NCBI RefSeq assembly: GCF_012910955.1
Contig: NZ_WTVQ01000032.1
Coordinates: forward strand, 1-55,727
Length of the DNA: 55,727 nt
DNA from: Aromatoleum diolicum
GTDB taxonomy: Bacteria; Pseudomonadota; Gammaproteobacteria; Burkholderiales; Rhodocyclaceae
Direction: 5' to 3'
Shown piece by piece: positions 17,744-25,876 of this stretch (position 1 is the first letter of the stretch; each line of letters starts with the position of its first letter). The notes below the pieces were generated by a model. The model was not told the origin of the DNA. It searched no databases and worked only from the letters and a program-made list of their open reading frames with translations. The position numbers and the translations under genes were made by a program.

Positions 17744-18427
17744 TCAGGAAACGACAGATTCCGCCGGTGGCACGAGCGGGACCGCCTGCAGCATCACTTC
17801 CAGCAGCGCATCCGGCGGGCGCGCGCCGGACACGGGTAAGTGACCATTGAAGATGAAGAATGGAACAGCCGGCACCTCGCGGGGATCTTCCGCGGTGAGC
17901 TCCTGGTCTCGGTCACAGTCGTCGGTCGCGGATTGGGCGGTCGCGAGCGCCGCCGAATCCAATCCACAGTCGCTACCGATGCGCAGCAAAACCCCTTGGT
18001 CGCCGATGTTCTCGCCCTCCATGAAGTAGGCGCAGAACAGACGGTCGATGAGGGCCGCTGACCGTTCTGCATAGCCCTGGCGGGACGCGAGGGCGATCAG
18101 CCTATGGGCCAGACGGGTGTTCGGCAGCAACTGAATGCGGTCGAAGGCGAAGGCGATCCCCGCGGAGCGGGCGGCTTCCTGCACCTGGGCCCGACGCGCG
18201 GCCACCGCAGCCGGGCTGCCCAGGCGGTGCAGGTAGAACGCCTGATAGGGCAGACCCTCGGGCGGCGTGTCAGGCAGCAGTTGATGGGAGCGCCAGATGA
18301 TTTCGGTCCGGATGTCTGGCCGCAGGCGGTGCAAGGCCGCCAGGGCGGTGCCCAGATGGCGCTTGCCGATCAGGCACCAGGGGCAGATCAGGTCGAAATG
18401 GACTTCGATGTGCAGGACAGGGCTCAT
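17744..18427 (-). CDS. DsbA-family oxidoreductase, FrnE-like
   Basis: A 227-residue thioredoxin-fold protein of the DsbA/FrnE type. HFDLICPWCLIGKRHL near residue 9 contains the CPWC redox pair, VPFFIFNG holds the cis-Pro region near the end, and the central part is the helical insertion. There is no signal peptide, so it should act in the cytoplasm, as FrnE-like isomerases do. Its ATG overlaps the stop of the upstream MFS gene by four bases (ATGA), so the two are co-translated. Roles in thiol stress or polyketide-like chemistry are known for relatives; none is shown here. Confidence 0.85.
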   Translation of the reverse strand: MSPVLHIEVHFDLICPWCLIGKRHLGTALAALHRLRPDIRTEIIWRSHQLLPDTPPEGLPYQAFYLHRLGSPAAVAARRAQVQEAARSAGIAFAFDRIQLLPNTRLAHRLIALASRQGYAERSAALIDRLFCAYFMEGENIGDQGVLLRIGSDCGLDSAALATAQSATDDCDRDQELTAEDPREVPAVPFFIFNGHLPVSGARPPDALLEVMLQAVPLVPPAESVVS

Positions 18428-19671
18428 GATGTTTCCGAACAGGGTCTGGATTCAGGAATCGGTCGGCGCTTTGCCCGTCCTTCCAGGAGCACGGCGAGAC
18501 CGCCTATCAGCGTCAGGACCCCGATCCCGAGCGCCAGGGAAAACAGGGAGTCCCACAACAGGGGGGCGAGCAGCCCGGCCGCCACGGCGGTCATGCCGTA
18601 CTGCAGGAAGGTCTGGCACGAGGCGGCCACGCCGGCGCTCTGGCGCAGCGGCTCCATGGCGCCGCTGATCAGGATGGGCAGGGCGACGGCCAGGCCGAAG
18701 GAGTAGGTGAAGAGGGGCACCAAATGGATGAAACCGGCGGGCCATGCCCAGGCCGCCGCCAGGTTCAGGACCGTGGAGGTGCCCAGGATGAGATAGGCCG
18801 CCGCCAGCGTGCCGCCCGCCTGCCAGTGGCGGAGCAGACGGGGGAATAGCCAGAAGCCGGCCGTCAGGCCGAGGGTGATCGGCCCGTAGACCATGTAGAT
18901 GTCGGTTCCGTTTCGTCCCAGCAGCCCGACGACGATGGCTGGTGCTGAAACGACATACAGGGCCATGCTGGTCCAGTTCGCGACGTGGGCCAGGGACAGA
19001 CGGATGAAGCGTGGGGTCCGCAGTACCGCCAGATAGACCCGCCCCAGTGTAGCCGGCTTCAGGCTCAGGCGCCTGGCCCGTGGCAGCGTTTCCGGCAGCC
19101 AGCGCCAGTAGGCCGTGGCAAGGATCAGGACGATGGCGGCCAAGGCAGCGAACACCATGCGCCAGCCGTAGTGCGCGCTCAGCCAGGCGCCCAGGGAAGG
19201 CGTCACCAAGAGGCTCGCGGTCTGGATCAGGGTGATTCGGCTGAGAAGGCGCTGGGCGTCGGGGCCCTGGTGCAGATCATGAAGGATGGAACGGCTGAGG
19301 ACCAGGCCCGCCCCGGCGGCCAGTCCCTGGAGGATGCGCAGGCCCCAGAGTTGTTCGATGCCGGTGGCAAAGACGCAGGCGGCTGCCGCCACGCCGAGCA
19401 GGAACAGCGAGGCGAAAAGGGTCGGCCGCCGCCCCCAGGCGTCGGCGATGGCGCCGTACCAGAGGGACGCGAAGGCGCAGGCCACGAAGAACAGCGATAT
19501 CGTCTGCTGAGTCTGCCAACTGCTGATGCCGAGATCGGTGCTCATCGCCGGCAAGGCCGGAATGAGCATGTCCGTGCTAAAGGAATTCAGCAGCGTCATG
19601 AAAGCCAGCAGCAGGACGAGCGCTGCGGGCGATGGCAGGTTTTCGTCGGCATTCCGATTCTGCATGGCCAT
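18424..19671 (-). CDS. MFS drug-resistance transporter (Bcr/CflA-like)
   Basis: A 415-residue major-facilitator exporter with about twelve membrane segments. The early segment LNSFSTDMLIPALPAMSTDLG and YGAIADAWGRRPTLFAS (loop 2-3 motif) are typical of Bcr/CflA efflux proteins. ATG 19671 has AGGAAG just upstream; a GTG at 19677 overlaps the end of the truncated RND gene and is an alternative. It is coupled to the DsbA-like gene by a four-base overlap. The substrate is unknown. Together with its neighbours it looks like a small accessory cassette. Confidence 0.82.
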   Translation of the reverse strand: MAMQNRNADENLPSPAALVLLLAFMTLLNSFSTDMLIPALPAMSTDLGISSWQTQQTISLFFVACAFASLWYGAIADAWGRRPTLFASLFLLGVAAAACVFATGIEQLWGLRILQGLAAGAGLVLSRSILHDLHQGPDAQRLLSRITLIQTASLLVTPSLGAWLSAHYGWRMVFAALAAIVLILATAYWRWLPETLPRARRLSLKPATLGRVYLAVLRTPRFIRLSLAHVANWTSMALYVVSAPAIVVGLLGRNGTDIYMVYGPITLGLTAGFWLFPRLLRHWQAGGTLAAAYLILGTSTVLNLAAAWAWPAGFIHLVPLFTYSFGLAVALPILISGAMEPLRQSAGVAASCQTFLQYGMTAVAAGLLAPLLWDSLFSLALGIGVLTLIGGLAVLLEGRAKRRPIPESRPCSETS

Positions 19672-19673
19672 GC

Positions 19674-19976
19674 TCACTTCCTCGTCCCGGCCTGCGGTTC
19701 GCGGATCAGGAACGCGGCCAGGGCCGGTAGCAGCAGGATCGCGCCAAAGACGTTCACGAGGAACATGAAGGCCAGCAGGATACCCATGTCGGCCTGGAAC
19801 TTGAGTGGGGAGAAGGCCCAGGTCGCGATCGATGCCGTCATCGTCACGGCGGTGAACACCGAGGCGGTTCCGCGCTGCTTCAGCGCCTCGACGAAGGACT
19901 CCCGCAGCGGGCTGCCGGCTTGCATCTCGTGCTTCATCCGTTCGAAGAGAGGTTTCAGCAAAGGCAGGGTAGTCAT
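19674..19976 (-). pseudogene. C-terminal stump of an RND/MMPL-family exporter
   Basis: About 100 codons match only the last part of a bacterial RND/MMPL exporter: FERMKHEMQAGSPLRESF, then GTASVFTAVTMTASIATWAF, then LKFQADMGILLAFMFLVN and the LLLPALAAFLI end helix. Intact members have some 750 more residues upstream, which are absent; instead the sequence abuts a terminator and a different gene. A ribosome-like GGGAGCGAG precedes ATG 19976, so a ~100-residue peptide could still be made, but a functional transporter could not. The stump ends where the MFS gene begins. Confidence 0.75.
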
Positions 19977-19993
19977 CTCGCTCCCGGAACCAT

Positions 19994-20021
19994 AAAAAAA
20001 AGGACCGTCATGCTGACGGCC
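19994..20021 (-). terminator. Canonical Rho-independent terminator
   Basis: On the minus strand the stem CCGTCA-GCA-TGACGG, extended by two further pairs around a bulge, is followed after TCC by eight T residues. This is the clearest intrinsic terminator in the window. It lies ~70 bases after the stop of the small secreted-protein gene (20090-20320) and just before the RND stump, so it should insulate the stump/MFS/DsbA cassette from upstream transcription. Confidence 0.85.
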
Positions 20022-20089
20022 TGGTGAATTCACCACAAGGAGAGTCCGGGTAAGGTCAGGGGCAAGACCCGTGACACACTCCGCCAAAG

Positions 20090-20320
20090 TCAGCGCAGAT
20101 GGTTCGCGATTAATTCGAGACCGGACTGGGAAACCGGAAAGGCCTCAGGGGAGTAATGCGGAACGGCCAAATCCGGGGCGGTTCGCGTCGTGTCGCGGGC
20201 ATCGCCATACGCGAGGGTGAGCGTACCCTGGGTCGGGATCCCGGCGAGCGATGTAGCCAGCAGGGCTAGCGCAAGCGCCAGCGGGACGATATGCCGTGAG
20301 CGGTTGTTCCGTTTGAACAT
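20090..20320 (-). CDS. Small secreted protein of unknown function
   Basis: A 76-residue protein beginning at ATG 20320, preceded by AGGAGGAGA at good spacing. Residues 1-24 form a plausible Sec signal (FKRNNRSRHIVPLALALALL, then small residues near SLAG). The mature ~50 residues, rich in Thr/Ala/Asp, have no motif I recognise. It is followed by a strong terminator. The protein could be complete, or the 5' end of a gene cut by the same event that left the RND stump. Confidence 0.5.
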   Translation of the reverse strand: MFKRNNRSRHIVPLALALALLATSLAGIPTQGTLTLAYGDARDTTRTAPDLAVPHYSPEAFPVSQSGLELIANHLR

Positions 20321-20471
20321 GATCGTCTCCTCCTGGATGGCTTGCACAGGGTCAAGTTACGCCAGCGCAGCAAGACTTTCGCCCCCCAAAGAGGGGAGGG
20401 TGCGGGGAGGGAGGGCCAGTGAATCGGGCATCAGCCTGGCGGCCTGATATTCGATGGCGGAGCGCGAACGC

Positions 20472-21200
20472 TCAACGGGAAATGTCGCGCGCCTGCTTTG
20501 TTGCAGTGATGTTCGCCGCAGCGACGAAGTGCTGTATTGCCCGGCCGGGAGCCCAGGAATCGATGACGGAGCGGCCGTGTTGTGCAATGGCGATTTCCGC
20601 GGATGCGAAGCCGGCTTCGCGAAGCATCGCGGCGAGCCCCTCCAATGCGGTCGCGCCGGCAACACAGCCGGTGTGGAGCGCCAGCTCTCCGTGCAACTCG
20701 ACCGGTAGCAGCGCCACGGCGACAATGTCTGCCACCGCAAGACGCCCCCCCGGTTTCAGCACCCGCCAGGCCTCCGCGAAGATGCGTTGCTTGTCGGCGC
20801 AGAGATTGATGACGCAGTTCGACATCACGACATCGAAGCTGGCATCGGGAAAGGGGAGGGATTCGATCTCGGCCTGGACGAAGCTCACGGTCGGGACGTC
20901 CGCATCGCGCGCGTGCCGGGAGGCCAGGCGGACCATCTCGGGCGTCATGTCGACGCCGACCACGCGTCCGCGACGGCCGACCTCGACGGCCGCAGCGAGG
21001 CAGTCGAAGCCGGCGCCACACCCGAGGTCGAGGACCCAGTCGCCCGGCGTAAGGCCGGCAATCGTGGTGGGACTGCCGCAGCCGAGGCCGCTGTGTGGGG
21101 TGCAGGCCAGTGGCCTTTTGCCGGGAACCACCGCAGCCGCCTTGGTCGCGGCATCCGCGTAGGCCTTGCGCACCAGCGGACGCAGGGCATCGGTCGCCAT
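20472..21200 (-). CDS. ArsM-like SAM-dependent methyltransferase
   Basis: A 242-residue class I methyltransferase. The SAM motif is VLDLGCGAGFDCLAAA (residues 56-71), followed by VGVDMTPEMV. Three cysteine positions match those used for arsenite binding in ArsM: LGCGSP (Cys41), SNCVINL (Cys129) and TGCVAGA (Cys179). The C-terminus is shorter than in many ArsM proteins. ATG 21200 lies eight bases after the radical SAM gene; a GTG at 21212 overlapping its stop is an alternative start. It is the last gene of the minus-strand run that also encodes acyl-CoA enzymes. Arsenic methylation is the first guess, but methylation of a product of the adjacent radical enzyme is equally possible. Confidence 0.75.
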   Translation of the reverse strand: MATDALRPLVRKAYADAATKAAAVVPGKRPLACTPHSGLGCGSPTTIAGLTPGDWVLDLGCGAGFDCLAAAVEVGRRGRVVGVDMTPEMVRLASRHARDADVPTVSFVQAEIESLPFPDASFDVVMSNCVINLCADKQRIFAEAWRVLKPGGRLAVADIVAVALLPVELHGELALHTGCVAGATALEGLAAMLREAGFASAEIAIAQHGRSVIDSWAPGRAIQHFVAAANITATKQARDISR

Positions 21201-21208
21201 GGCGCCGC

Positions 21209-22630
21209 TCACGAGTCCCTGGCGCAGTCGGCCGATTGGCCTTCCGCGCGCCGATACTTGATGTTGTAGAGGCAGAAGGGCATCAGCTTGCCCTCTGCGG
21301 TGAGCTTGTGCACGCAGCAGCGGCGCGCGCGTTCCTGGTCGAAGCAGTGCGCGTCCATCATGCCGTGAAAGCCCACCGCGAAGAAGTCGGCGCCCTCGAG
21401 CGCTTCGGCGAGCCGTTGGCGGGCATCGCCGCTGCCGTCGCCGCATCCGCAGCCGGCGCTGTCGCAACCGAGTTGCCGCAGCAGGGTATCCCAGTCGCTG
21501 AAATCCGCCACGTGCTGGCGCAGACGCTCGTCGCCGACCAGTCGGCTGAGCGGCAGAAGTTGCCCGTCCTTGTCGATGACGACATAGGCGAGTAAGCCGC
21601 AGCGCGGGTCGGGACAGGACATCGGCAGGAGGTCGCCAGCGCGCAATCGGCCTTCGCTCTGCGTTTCGATCGCATGCAGGAAGTGGGTGGCGGTAAAGCG
21701 TCGGTGGCTCTGCGCGAGTTCGCGGGGATAGCGGCCGGACAGCACCACCGACTGGAAATTGATGCCGGTGAGGCGTTGTTCGGCGGCGAACCGTATCAGG
21801 GGCCACAGCGCCTGGTCGTTGATGCCGGGTACCACGGTCACGGCGAGCACCACTTGCAGGCCTGCGGCGCGGCAGTGCTCGATGGCTTGCAGCTTTTCGG
21901 CGCGCAGGTCGCGACCGCGGATGAATTCGCTTTCGCCCGCCTCGAGGCCGTCGAACTGCAGGTACACGCCCGTGAGTCCCGCAGCGCGCAACTCGACTGC
22001 CAGGCCCGGATTACGGGCGAGTACCAGCCCGTTGCTGTCGATTTCCATTTTCGTGAAGCCCAGGGCGTGGGCGCCACGGACGATTTCCACCAGATCGGGA
22101 TGGACAGTGGGCTCGCCGCCGGCAAACTGCAGGGGAACCGGTTGGCCCTCGGTGTCGAGCAGGCTCTGCAGCGCGCCGAGGACCTGCTCGCGGCTCAACT
22201 CGGCACCCTTTGCCTTGGCATCGGCCAGGCACACGGGGCAGGGGAGGTTGCAGCGCTGCGTGATCTCGACGATCGCCAGGCAGGTGTGCTGGTCGTGCGC
22301 GGGACACAGGCCGCAATCGTCCGGGCAGCCCTTCGCTTCGGGCATGCTCACGCGTGCCGGGCGTTTGACGAAACGCGGCGAACGGCGCATGCGTTCGTAG
22401 CTGGCGATATCGGTCGCGATGAGGCTCTCGAACGCGCCGTGCTCGGGGCAGGTCTTGCGCATGACGACGCCGGCCGGGCTCGACGACACCCTGCCCGGGA
22501 TGCTTGTCAGGCATTCGGGGCACATGCTCATGACGTCATGGCCGAAGCGCAGCCCACCGCGGATGTCGATACGGGTGCTTGCGCCTGGCGCGGCCGGGTC
22601 GGACGGAGGCTGGCAGGACCGGTCGTTCAT
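21209..22630 (-). CDS. Radical SAM enzyme of the Tes/MJ0619-like (COG1964-type) group
   Basis: A 473-residue radical SAM protein with many iron-sulfur or zinc cysteines. Residues 37-61 hold a CPEC plus CPEHG knuckle, residues 102-109 a CPDDCGLC cluster, and residues 127-134 the SAM-cluster motif CNLPCPVC (CxxxCxxC). FAGGEPTVHPDLVEI follows as the GGE motif. The C-terminal ~100 residues carry more cysteines (CGCG, RCCVHK). This architecture resembles the archaeal tetraether lipid synthase Tes and the MJ0619 methylase family, recalled from memory. Its ATG overlaps the stop of the 88-residue gene, and the ArsM-like gene follows directly. C-C bond formation or methylation on an unreactive carbon is plausible. 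Confidence 0.8.
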   Translation of the reverse strand: MNDRSCQPPSDPAAPGASTRIDIRGGLRFGHDVMSMCPECLTSIPGRVSSSPAGVVMRKTCPEHGAFESLIATDIASYERMRRSPRFVKRPARVSMPEAKGCPDDCGLCPAHDQHTCLAIVEITQRCNLPCPVCLADAKAKGAELSREQVLGALQSLLDTEGQPVPLQFAGGEPTVHPDLVEIVRGAHALGFTKMEIDSNGLVLARNPGLAVELRAAGLTGVYLQFDGLEAGESEFIRGRDLRAEKLQAIEHCRAAGLQVVLAVTVVPGINDQALWPLIRFAAEQRLTGINFQSVVLSGRYPRELAQSHRRFTATHFLHAIETQSEGRLRAGDLLPMSCPDPRCGLLAYVVIDKDGQLLPLSRLVGDERLRQHVADFSDWDTLLRQLGCDSAGCGCGDGSGDARQRLAEALEGADFFAVGFHGMMDAHCFDQERARRCCVHKLTAEGKLMPFCLYNIKYRRAEGQSADCARDS

Positions 22631-22893
22631 TCGAGTTCGACCATGATGCAGGCGAAGACCAGATTGCGCTTGAATCCGGGAAGGTCGGACGTGGTGAGCG
22701 TGAAGCTGCGCGTCGGCCAGTCCGGTTGTCCGATTTCATCGTTTGCACCAAGGATGTCCGCGATGTCCTCCTCGACTGTCTCGAGGAACTCCGCCTCGGA
22801 CGCCATTTCGCTGACGAAGACGACACGGTAGCCTTGGTCTGCCAACACCTCGATTCTCACTTTCTTCCACGGTTTGGAGGGCAGTGCGAGCAT
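22627..22893 (-). CDS. Conserved-looking 88-residue protein, function unknown
   Basis: A small acidic protein preceded by AAGGAGG at nine bases and overlapping the radical SAM start by four bases (ATGA), so it is clearly translated with it. It begins with a basic WKKVRIEVLADQGYRVVF strand, has an acidic helix around EAEFLETVEEDIADILG, and ends in FKRNLVFACIMVELE. No signal peptide, membrane helix or known motif is visible. The tight coupling suggests a partner or substrate-handling subunit for the radical SAM enzyme, but this is inference only. Confidence 0.65.
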   Translation of the reverse strand: MLALPSKPWKKVRIEVLADQGYRVVFVSEMASEAEFLETVEEDIADILGANDEIGQPDWPTRSFTLTTSDLPGFKRNLVFACIMVELE

Positions 22894-22960
22894 GGTTTAG
22901 GCGCCTCCTTACACGCGTCGAAGTCGATCTGGATTGCGCATCTGAACCCCTCGGCGTTCG

Positions 22961-23437
22961 TCAGGTTCCATCCTTGGCCAGCAAGGTGGCGGCGATCTCT
23001 GCCGCCCGGGAAGTGTAACGCGCACAGCGACGGTGCAATTGGCGATCGCGGAAAACGGCCTGGCCTTCGGGGGTGCCGATATCGCAACCGAGCAGCTGGT
23101 CGCAATTGCGTGCGCCGAACTCCGCTTCGAACGCGCGGACAAGCTCCCGGGTTGCCGAATAGGCGGCATCCGCGGTTTGTTCCGCACTGCTGCGACCCAG
23201 CGACAGACCGAGGCCCATGATGGCACCGGTGAGGGCCCCGCAAGGCCCGCAGGTGCGCGACATGCCGCCGCAGAAGGCGGTCGCCATCTTCGGGATCAGT
23301 TCCGATTCGAGGCCTTGGGCTTTGGCCAGCGCGGTCAGCACCGCTTCGGCACAATACAGTCCCGACGCCGAAGCTTCCTCCGCCAGACGGCGGACGTCGT
23401 CGGCCGAGAGCGGTGCCATCGATGCGTCGGTGTTCAT
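22961..23437 (-). CDS. C_GCAxxG_C_C family putative redox/metal protein
   Basis: A 158-residue protein with the spaced-cysteine pattern of the C_GCAxxG_C_C family: LYCAEAVLTAL near residue 28, AFCGGMSRTCGPCGALTGAI in the middle, then NCDQLLGCD. Family members are often encoded beside redox enzymes and may bind a metal or cluster; their function is not established. ATG 23437 has GAGGAG seven bases upstream. It lies between the SDR gene and the 88-residue gene in an unbroken minus-strand run, linking the acyl-CoA half of the operon to the radical SAM half. Confidence 0.78.
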   Translation of the reverse strand: MNTDASMAPLSADDVRRLAEEASASGLYCAEAVLTALAKAQGLESELIPKMATAFCGGMSRTCGPCGALTGAIMGLGLSLGRSSAEQTADAAYSATRELVRAFEAEFGARNCDQLLGCDIGTPEGQAVFRDRQLHRRCARYTSRAAEIAATLLAKDGT

Positions 23438-23461
23438 CGCGCGGCTCCTCGGCAAGGTAAA

Positions 23462-24238
23462 TCAGCAGGCGATGCCGGCTCCGCCGTCGACCACGACGTA
23501 TTGCCCGGTGATGTGGCGCGAGGCCTCGGTGGCGAGGAACAGCGCGGTTCCCTGGATGTCCTCTTCGGCCCCGAGGCGGTGCAGGGGCGTGCTGGCGATG
23601 AGCGCTTCGCCGATCTTTTCGAGATGGCGCGCGGACATCTTGGTCGGGAAGTAGCCCGGGCAGATGGCATTCACGTTGATGTTGTACTTGCCCCATTCGG
23701 AGGCGAGCGCCCGCGTGAAATTGACCACCGCTCCCTTGCTGGTGTTGTAGGCGATCGTGGTGGTGCCGACCGGACCGCCCGCCAGTCCGGTGACGGACGC
23801 GATGTTGACGACCTTGCCCGATTTGCGGGGAATCATGCAGCGTCGGCCGACTTCCTGCGTGAGGAAGAACAGGCCATTGATGTTGAGATTCATGACCTTG
23901 TTCCACGCGTCCGCCGTGTAGTCCTCGGCCGGCGCGCCCCAGGTGGCGCCGGCATTGTTCACGAGGATGTCGATGGTGCCGAAGCGGTCGATCACCTGAT
24001 CCACCATGTTGGGGATCAGCTCGAACTTCGACAGGTCGTTGGAAATCGTCATGACCTCGATGCCCAGGGTCTTCAGATGGACCTCGGCTTCCTTCAGTTC
24101 GTCGGCCTTGCGTGCCGTGATCGCAACCTTTGCGCCCATCTCGCCCAGAGCCTCGGCCATGCGCAAGCCGAGTCCGCGCGAGCCGCCGGTGATCAGGGCA
24201 ACCTTGCCGGTGAGGTCAAACAGATTCTTTACGCTCAT
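23462..24238 (-). CDS. Short-chain dehydrogenase/reductase, 3-oxoacyl reductase-like
   Basis: A 258-residue classical SDR, with ITGGSRGLG near residue 13, NNAGATWG, VNIASVTGLAGG (catalytic Ser), YNTSKGAV (Tyr and Lys), and the C-terminal GQYVVVDGGAG typical of FabG-like enzymes. ATG 24238 has AAAGGA upstream. In this operon, with ligase, acyl-CoA dehydrogenase and SCP-x-type thiolase, it is a good candidate for a 3-hydroxyacyl-CoA dehydrogenase step or for oxidising a ring alcohol. Cofactor preference is not obvious. Confidence 0.87.
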   Translation of the reverse strand: MSVKNLFDLTGKVALITGGSRGLGLRMAEALGEMGAKVAITARKADELKEAEVHLKTLGIEVMTISNDLSKFELIPNMVDQVIDRFGTIDILVNNAGATWGAPAEDYTADAWNKVMNLNINGLFFLTQEVGRRCMIPRKSGKVVNIASVTGLAGGPVGTTTIAYNTSKGAVVNFTRALASEWGKYNINVNAICPGYFPTKMSARHLEKIGEALIASTPLHRLGAEEDIQGTALFLATEASRHITGQYVVVDGGAGIAC

Positions 24239-24316
24239 GGTCCTTTCTTCCTCTATCGATGTCTTTTCGAAGTGCAGGGCGCCCGCAGGCGCGTAGCTCA
24301 TGACAGGGTCCGACTG

Positions 24317-25873
24317 TCAGATTTGCCGCGTCGCGCCCTGCCAGTACTTGTCGCGCAGATCGCGCTTCTGCACCTTGCCGTTGGCGCTGCGCGGCAGTCG
24401 ATCGATGAAGTCCACCGATTTCGGCGTCTTCACGCTGCCGAGTTTGCCTTTGCACAGCGCGATGATTTCCTCTGCGCTGGCCTGCTTGCCCGGACTGAGC
24501 TCGACCACCGCCTTGACGGCTTCGCCCCACTTGTCGTCGGGGATGCCCACCACGGCGCAGTCCTGCACCGCCGGCAGACTGTTGATCACGCCTTCGACTT
24601 CGGACGAGTACACGTTGAAGCCGCCGGTGATGATCATGTCCTTCTTGCGATCGGTGATGTGCAGGAAGCCTTCCGTGTCCAGGTAGCCCACGTCGCCGGT
24701 ATGCAGCCAGCCGCCAATGACGGTTTCGGCTGTCTTCGCCGCGTCCTGGTAATAACCCTCCATCACGTTGTCGCCGGCGACGCAGATCTCGCCGACCTGA
24801 CCGTCGGGTAGTGCCTTGTTGTCGTCGTCACGGATGGTGACGCGCAGGAAGGGGAAGGGACGCCCGCAGGACGACAGCCGTGCTTCGGGCGCGATGTCGC
24901 CGTTGACGAAATGCTCTTCGGGACGCAGGCAGCTGATGCTGGCGGCCGCCTCGGTCTGGCCGAAGGCCTGGATCATCACCGGGCCGAAGGTCTTCAGCGC
25001 CCGGCGCAGCTTCTCCGGGGACATTGGCGCCGCGCCATAGAGGAAGTAGCGCAGCGAGGAGAAGTCGCGCTCGGCGATGCCCGGCAGGTCGAGCAGCACG
25101 TAGATCACCGTCGGCGGCAGGAAGAATTCGGTGACGCGGTGCTTTTCGATGGCATCGAGGAGCAGGGTCGGTTCGGGCCTTGGCAGTATCACGACCTTGC
25201 CGCCGCGCAGCGTCGCCATCAGCGAGAACACGCCGGCGGTGTGGGTGAGCGGGGCCGCGGCCAGGTTGACGGGCTTCTCGTCCGCGGGATAGTTGAGCGC
25301 CGACAGGTAGTTGGCCACCATGGTCTGCAGCGCACGGTGGGTCGTCATGACGCCCTTGGGTTTGCCGGTGGTGCCCCCGGTGCTCATCAGCGCGCAGACG
25401 TCGTCGTTGTCGGACTGCACATCGGGGCACGCTTCCGACTGCGCCGCGGCCCATTTGGGCAGGGACAGCGCGTCGGGTGCGTCGCCGTCGATGCAGATGA
25501 AGTGGCGCACCTTCGTCAGCTGCGGACGCAGCGCGACCACCTGGGCGGCAAAGGCCGACTGGAAGAACAACACCTCGCAGTCGAAGGTGTCCAGCACGTA
25601 GGCATTTTCCTCCGCGCCGTTGCGCGGGTTGATCGGCATCCAGGCCATGCCGGCGCGCCAGATCGCCAGCGTACACAGCCAGCCCGTCGGATCGTTGGCG
25701 GACCAAACCGCGGCCTTGGCCTCCTTGCGGCAGCCCAGGCCCAGCAGCCCGTTGGCGACACGATTGGTGAAGAGCCGGGCTTCGCCGTAGGTTGTACGCT
25801 GCTCGCCGAAGATCAGGTAGTCGGCGTCCGGGTCGATGCTGCAGCCGCGATCGAAGAAGTCGATGATTGCCAT
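24317..25873 (-). CDS. AMP-forming acyl-CoA ligase
   Basis: A 518-residue ANL-superfamily ligase. The P-loop is MSTGGTTGKPKGVM near residue 165, the adenine region is YGAAPMS, then GWLHTGDVGYLDTEGFLHI and DRKKDMI (hinge), and the catalytic lysine is in SANGKVQKRDL near the C-terminus. The enzyme activates a carboxylic acid to its CoA thioester in the cytoplasm. It overlaps closely with the saccharopine-dehydrogenase-like gene just upstream, whose stop falls in its ribosome site, so the genes are coupled. It is the likely entry enzyme of the pathway encoded by this minus-strand run. The acid cannot be deduced; aromatic, alicyclic and fatty acids all use such ligases. Confidence 0.9.
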   Translation of the reverse strand: MAIIDFFDRGCSIDPDADYLIFGEQRTTYGEARLFTNRVANGLLGLGCRKEAKAAVWSANDPTGWLCTLAIWRAGMAWMPINPRNGAEENAYVLDTFDCEVLFFQSAFAAQVVALRPQLTKVRHFICIDGDAPDALSLPKWAAAQSEACPDVQSDNDDVCALMSTGGTTGKPKGVMTTHRALQTMVANYLSALNYPADEKPVNLAAAPLTHTAGVFSLMATLRGGKVVILPRPEPTLLLDAIEKHRVTEFFLPPTVIYVLLDLPGIAERDFSSLRYFLYGAAPMSPEKLRRALKTFGPVMIQAFGQTEAAASISCLRPEEHFVNGDIAPEARLSSCGRPFPFLRVTIRDDDNKALPDGQVGEICVAGDNVMEGYYQDAAKTAETVIGGWLHTGDVGYLDTEGFLHITDRKKDMIITGGFNVYSSEVEGVINSLPAVQDCAVVGIPDDKWGEAVKAVVELSPGKQASAEEIIALCKGKLGSVKTPKSVDFIDRLPRSANGKVQKRDLRDKYWQGATRQI

Positions 25874-25876
25874 GGC

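Noticed and set aside
20472-21806. Methyltransferase with a 200-residue N-terminal extension
   Set aside because: The extra part overlaps the radical SAM gene in another frame and has no domain character; ATG 21200 fits the fold.
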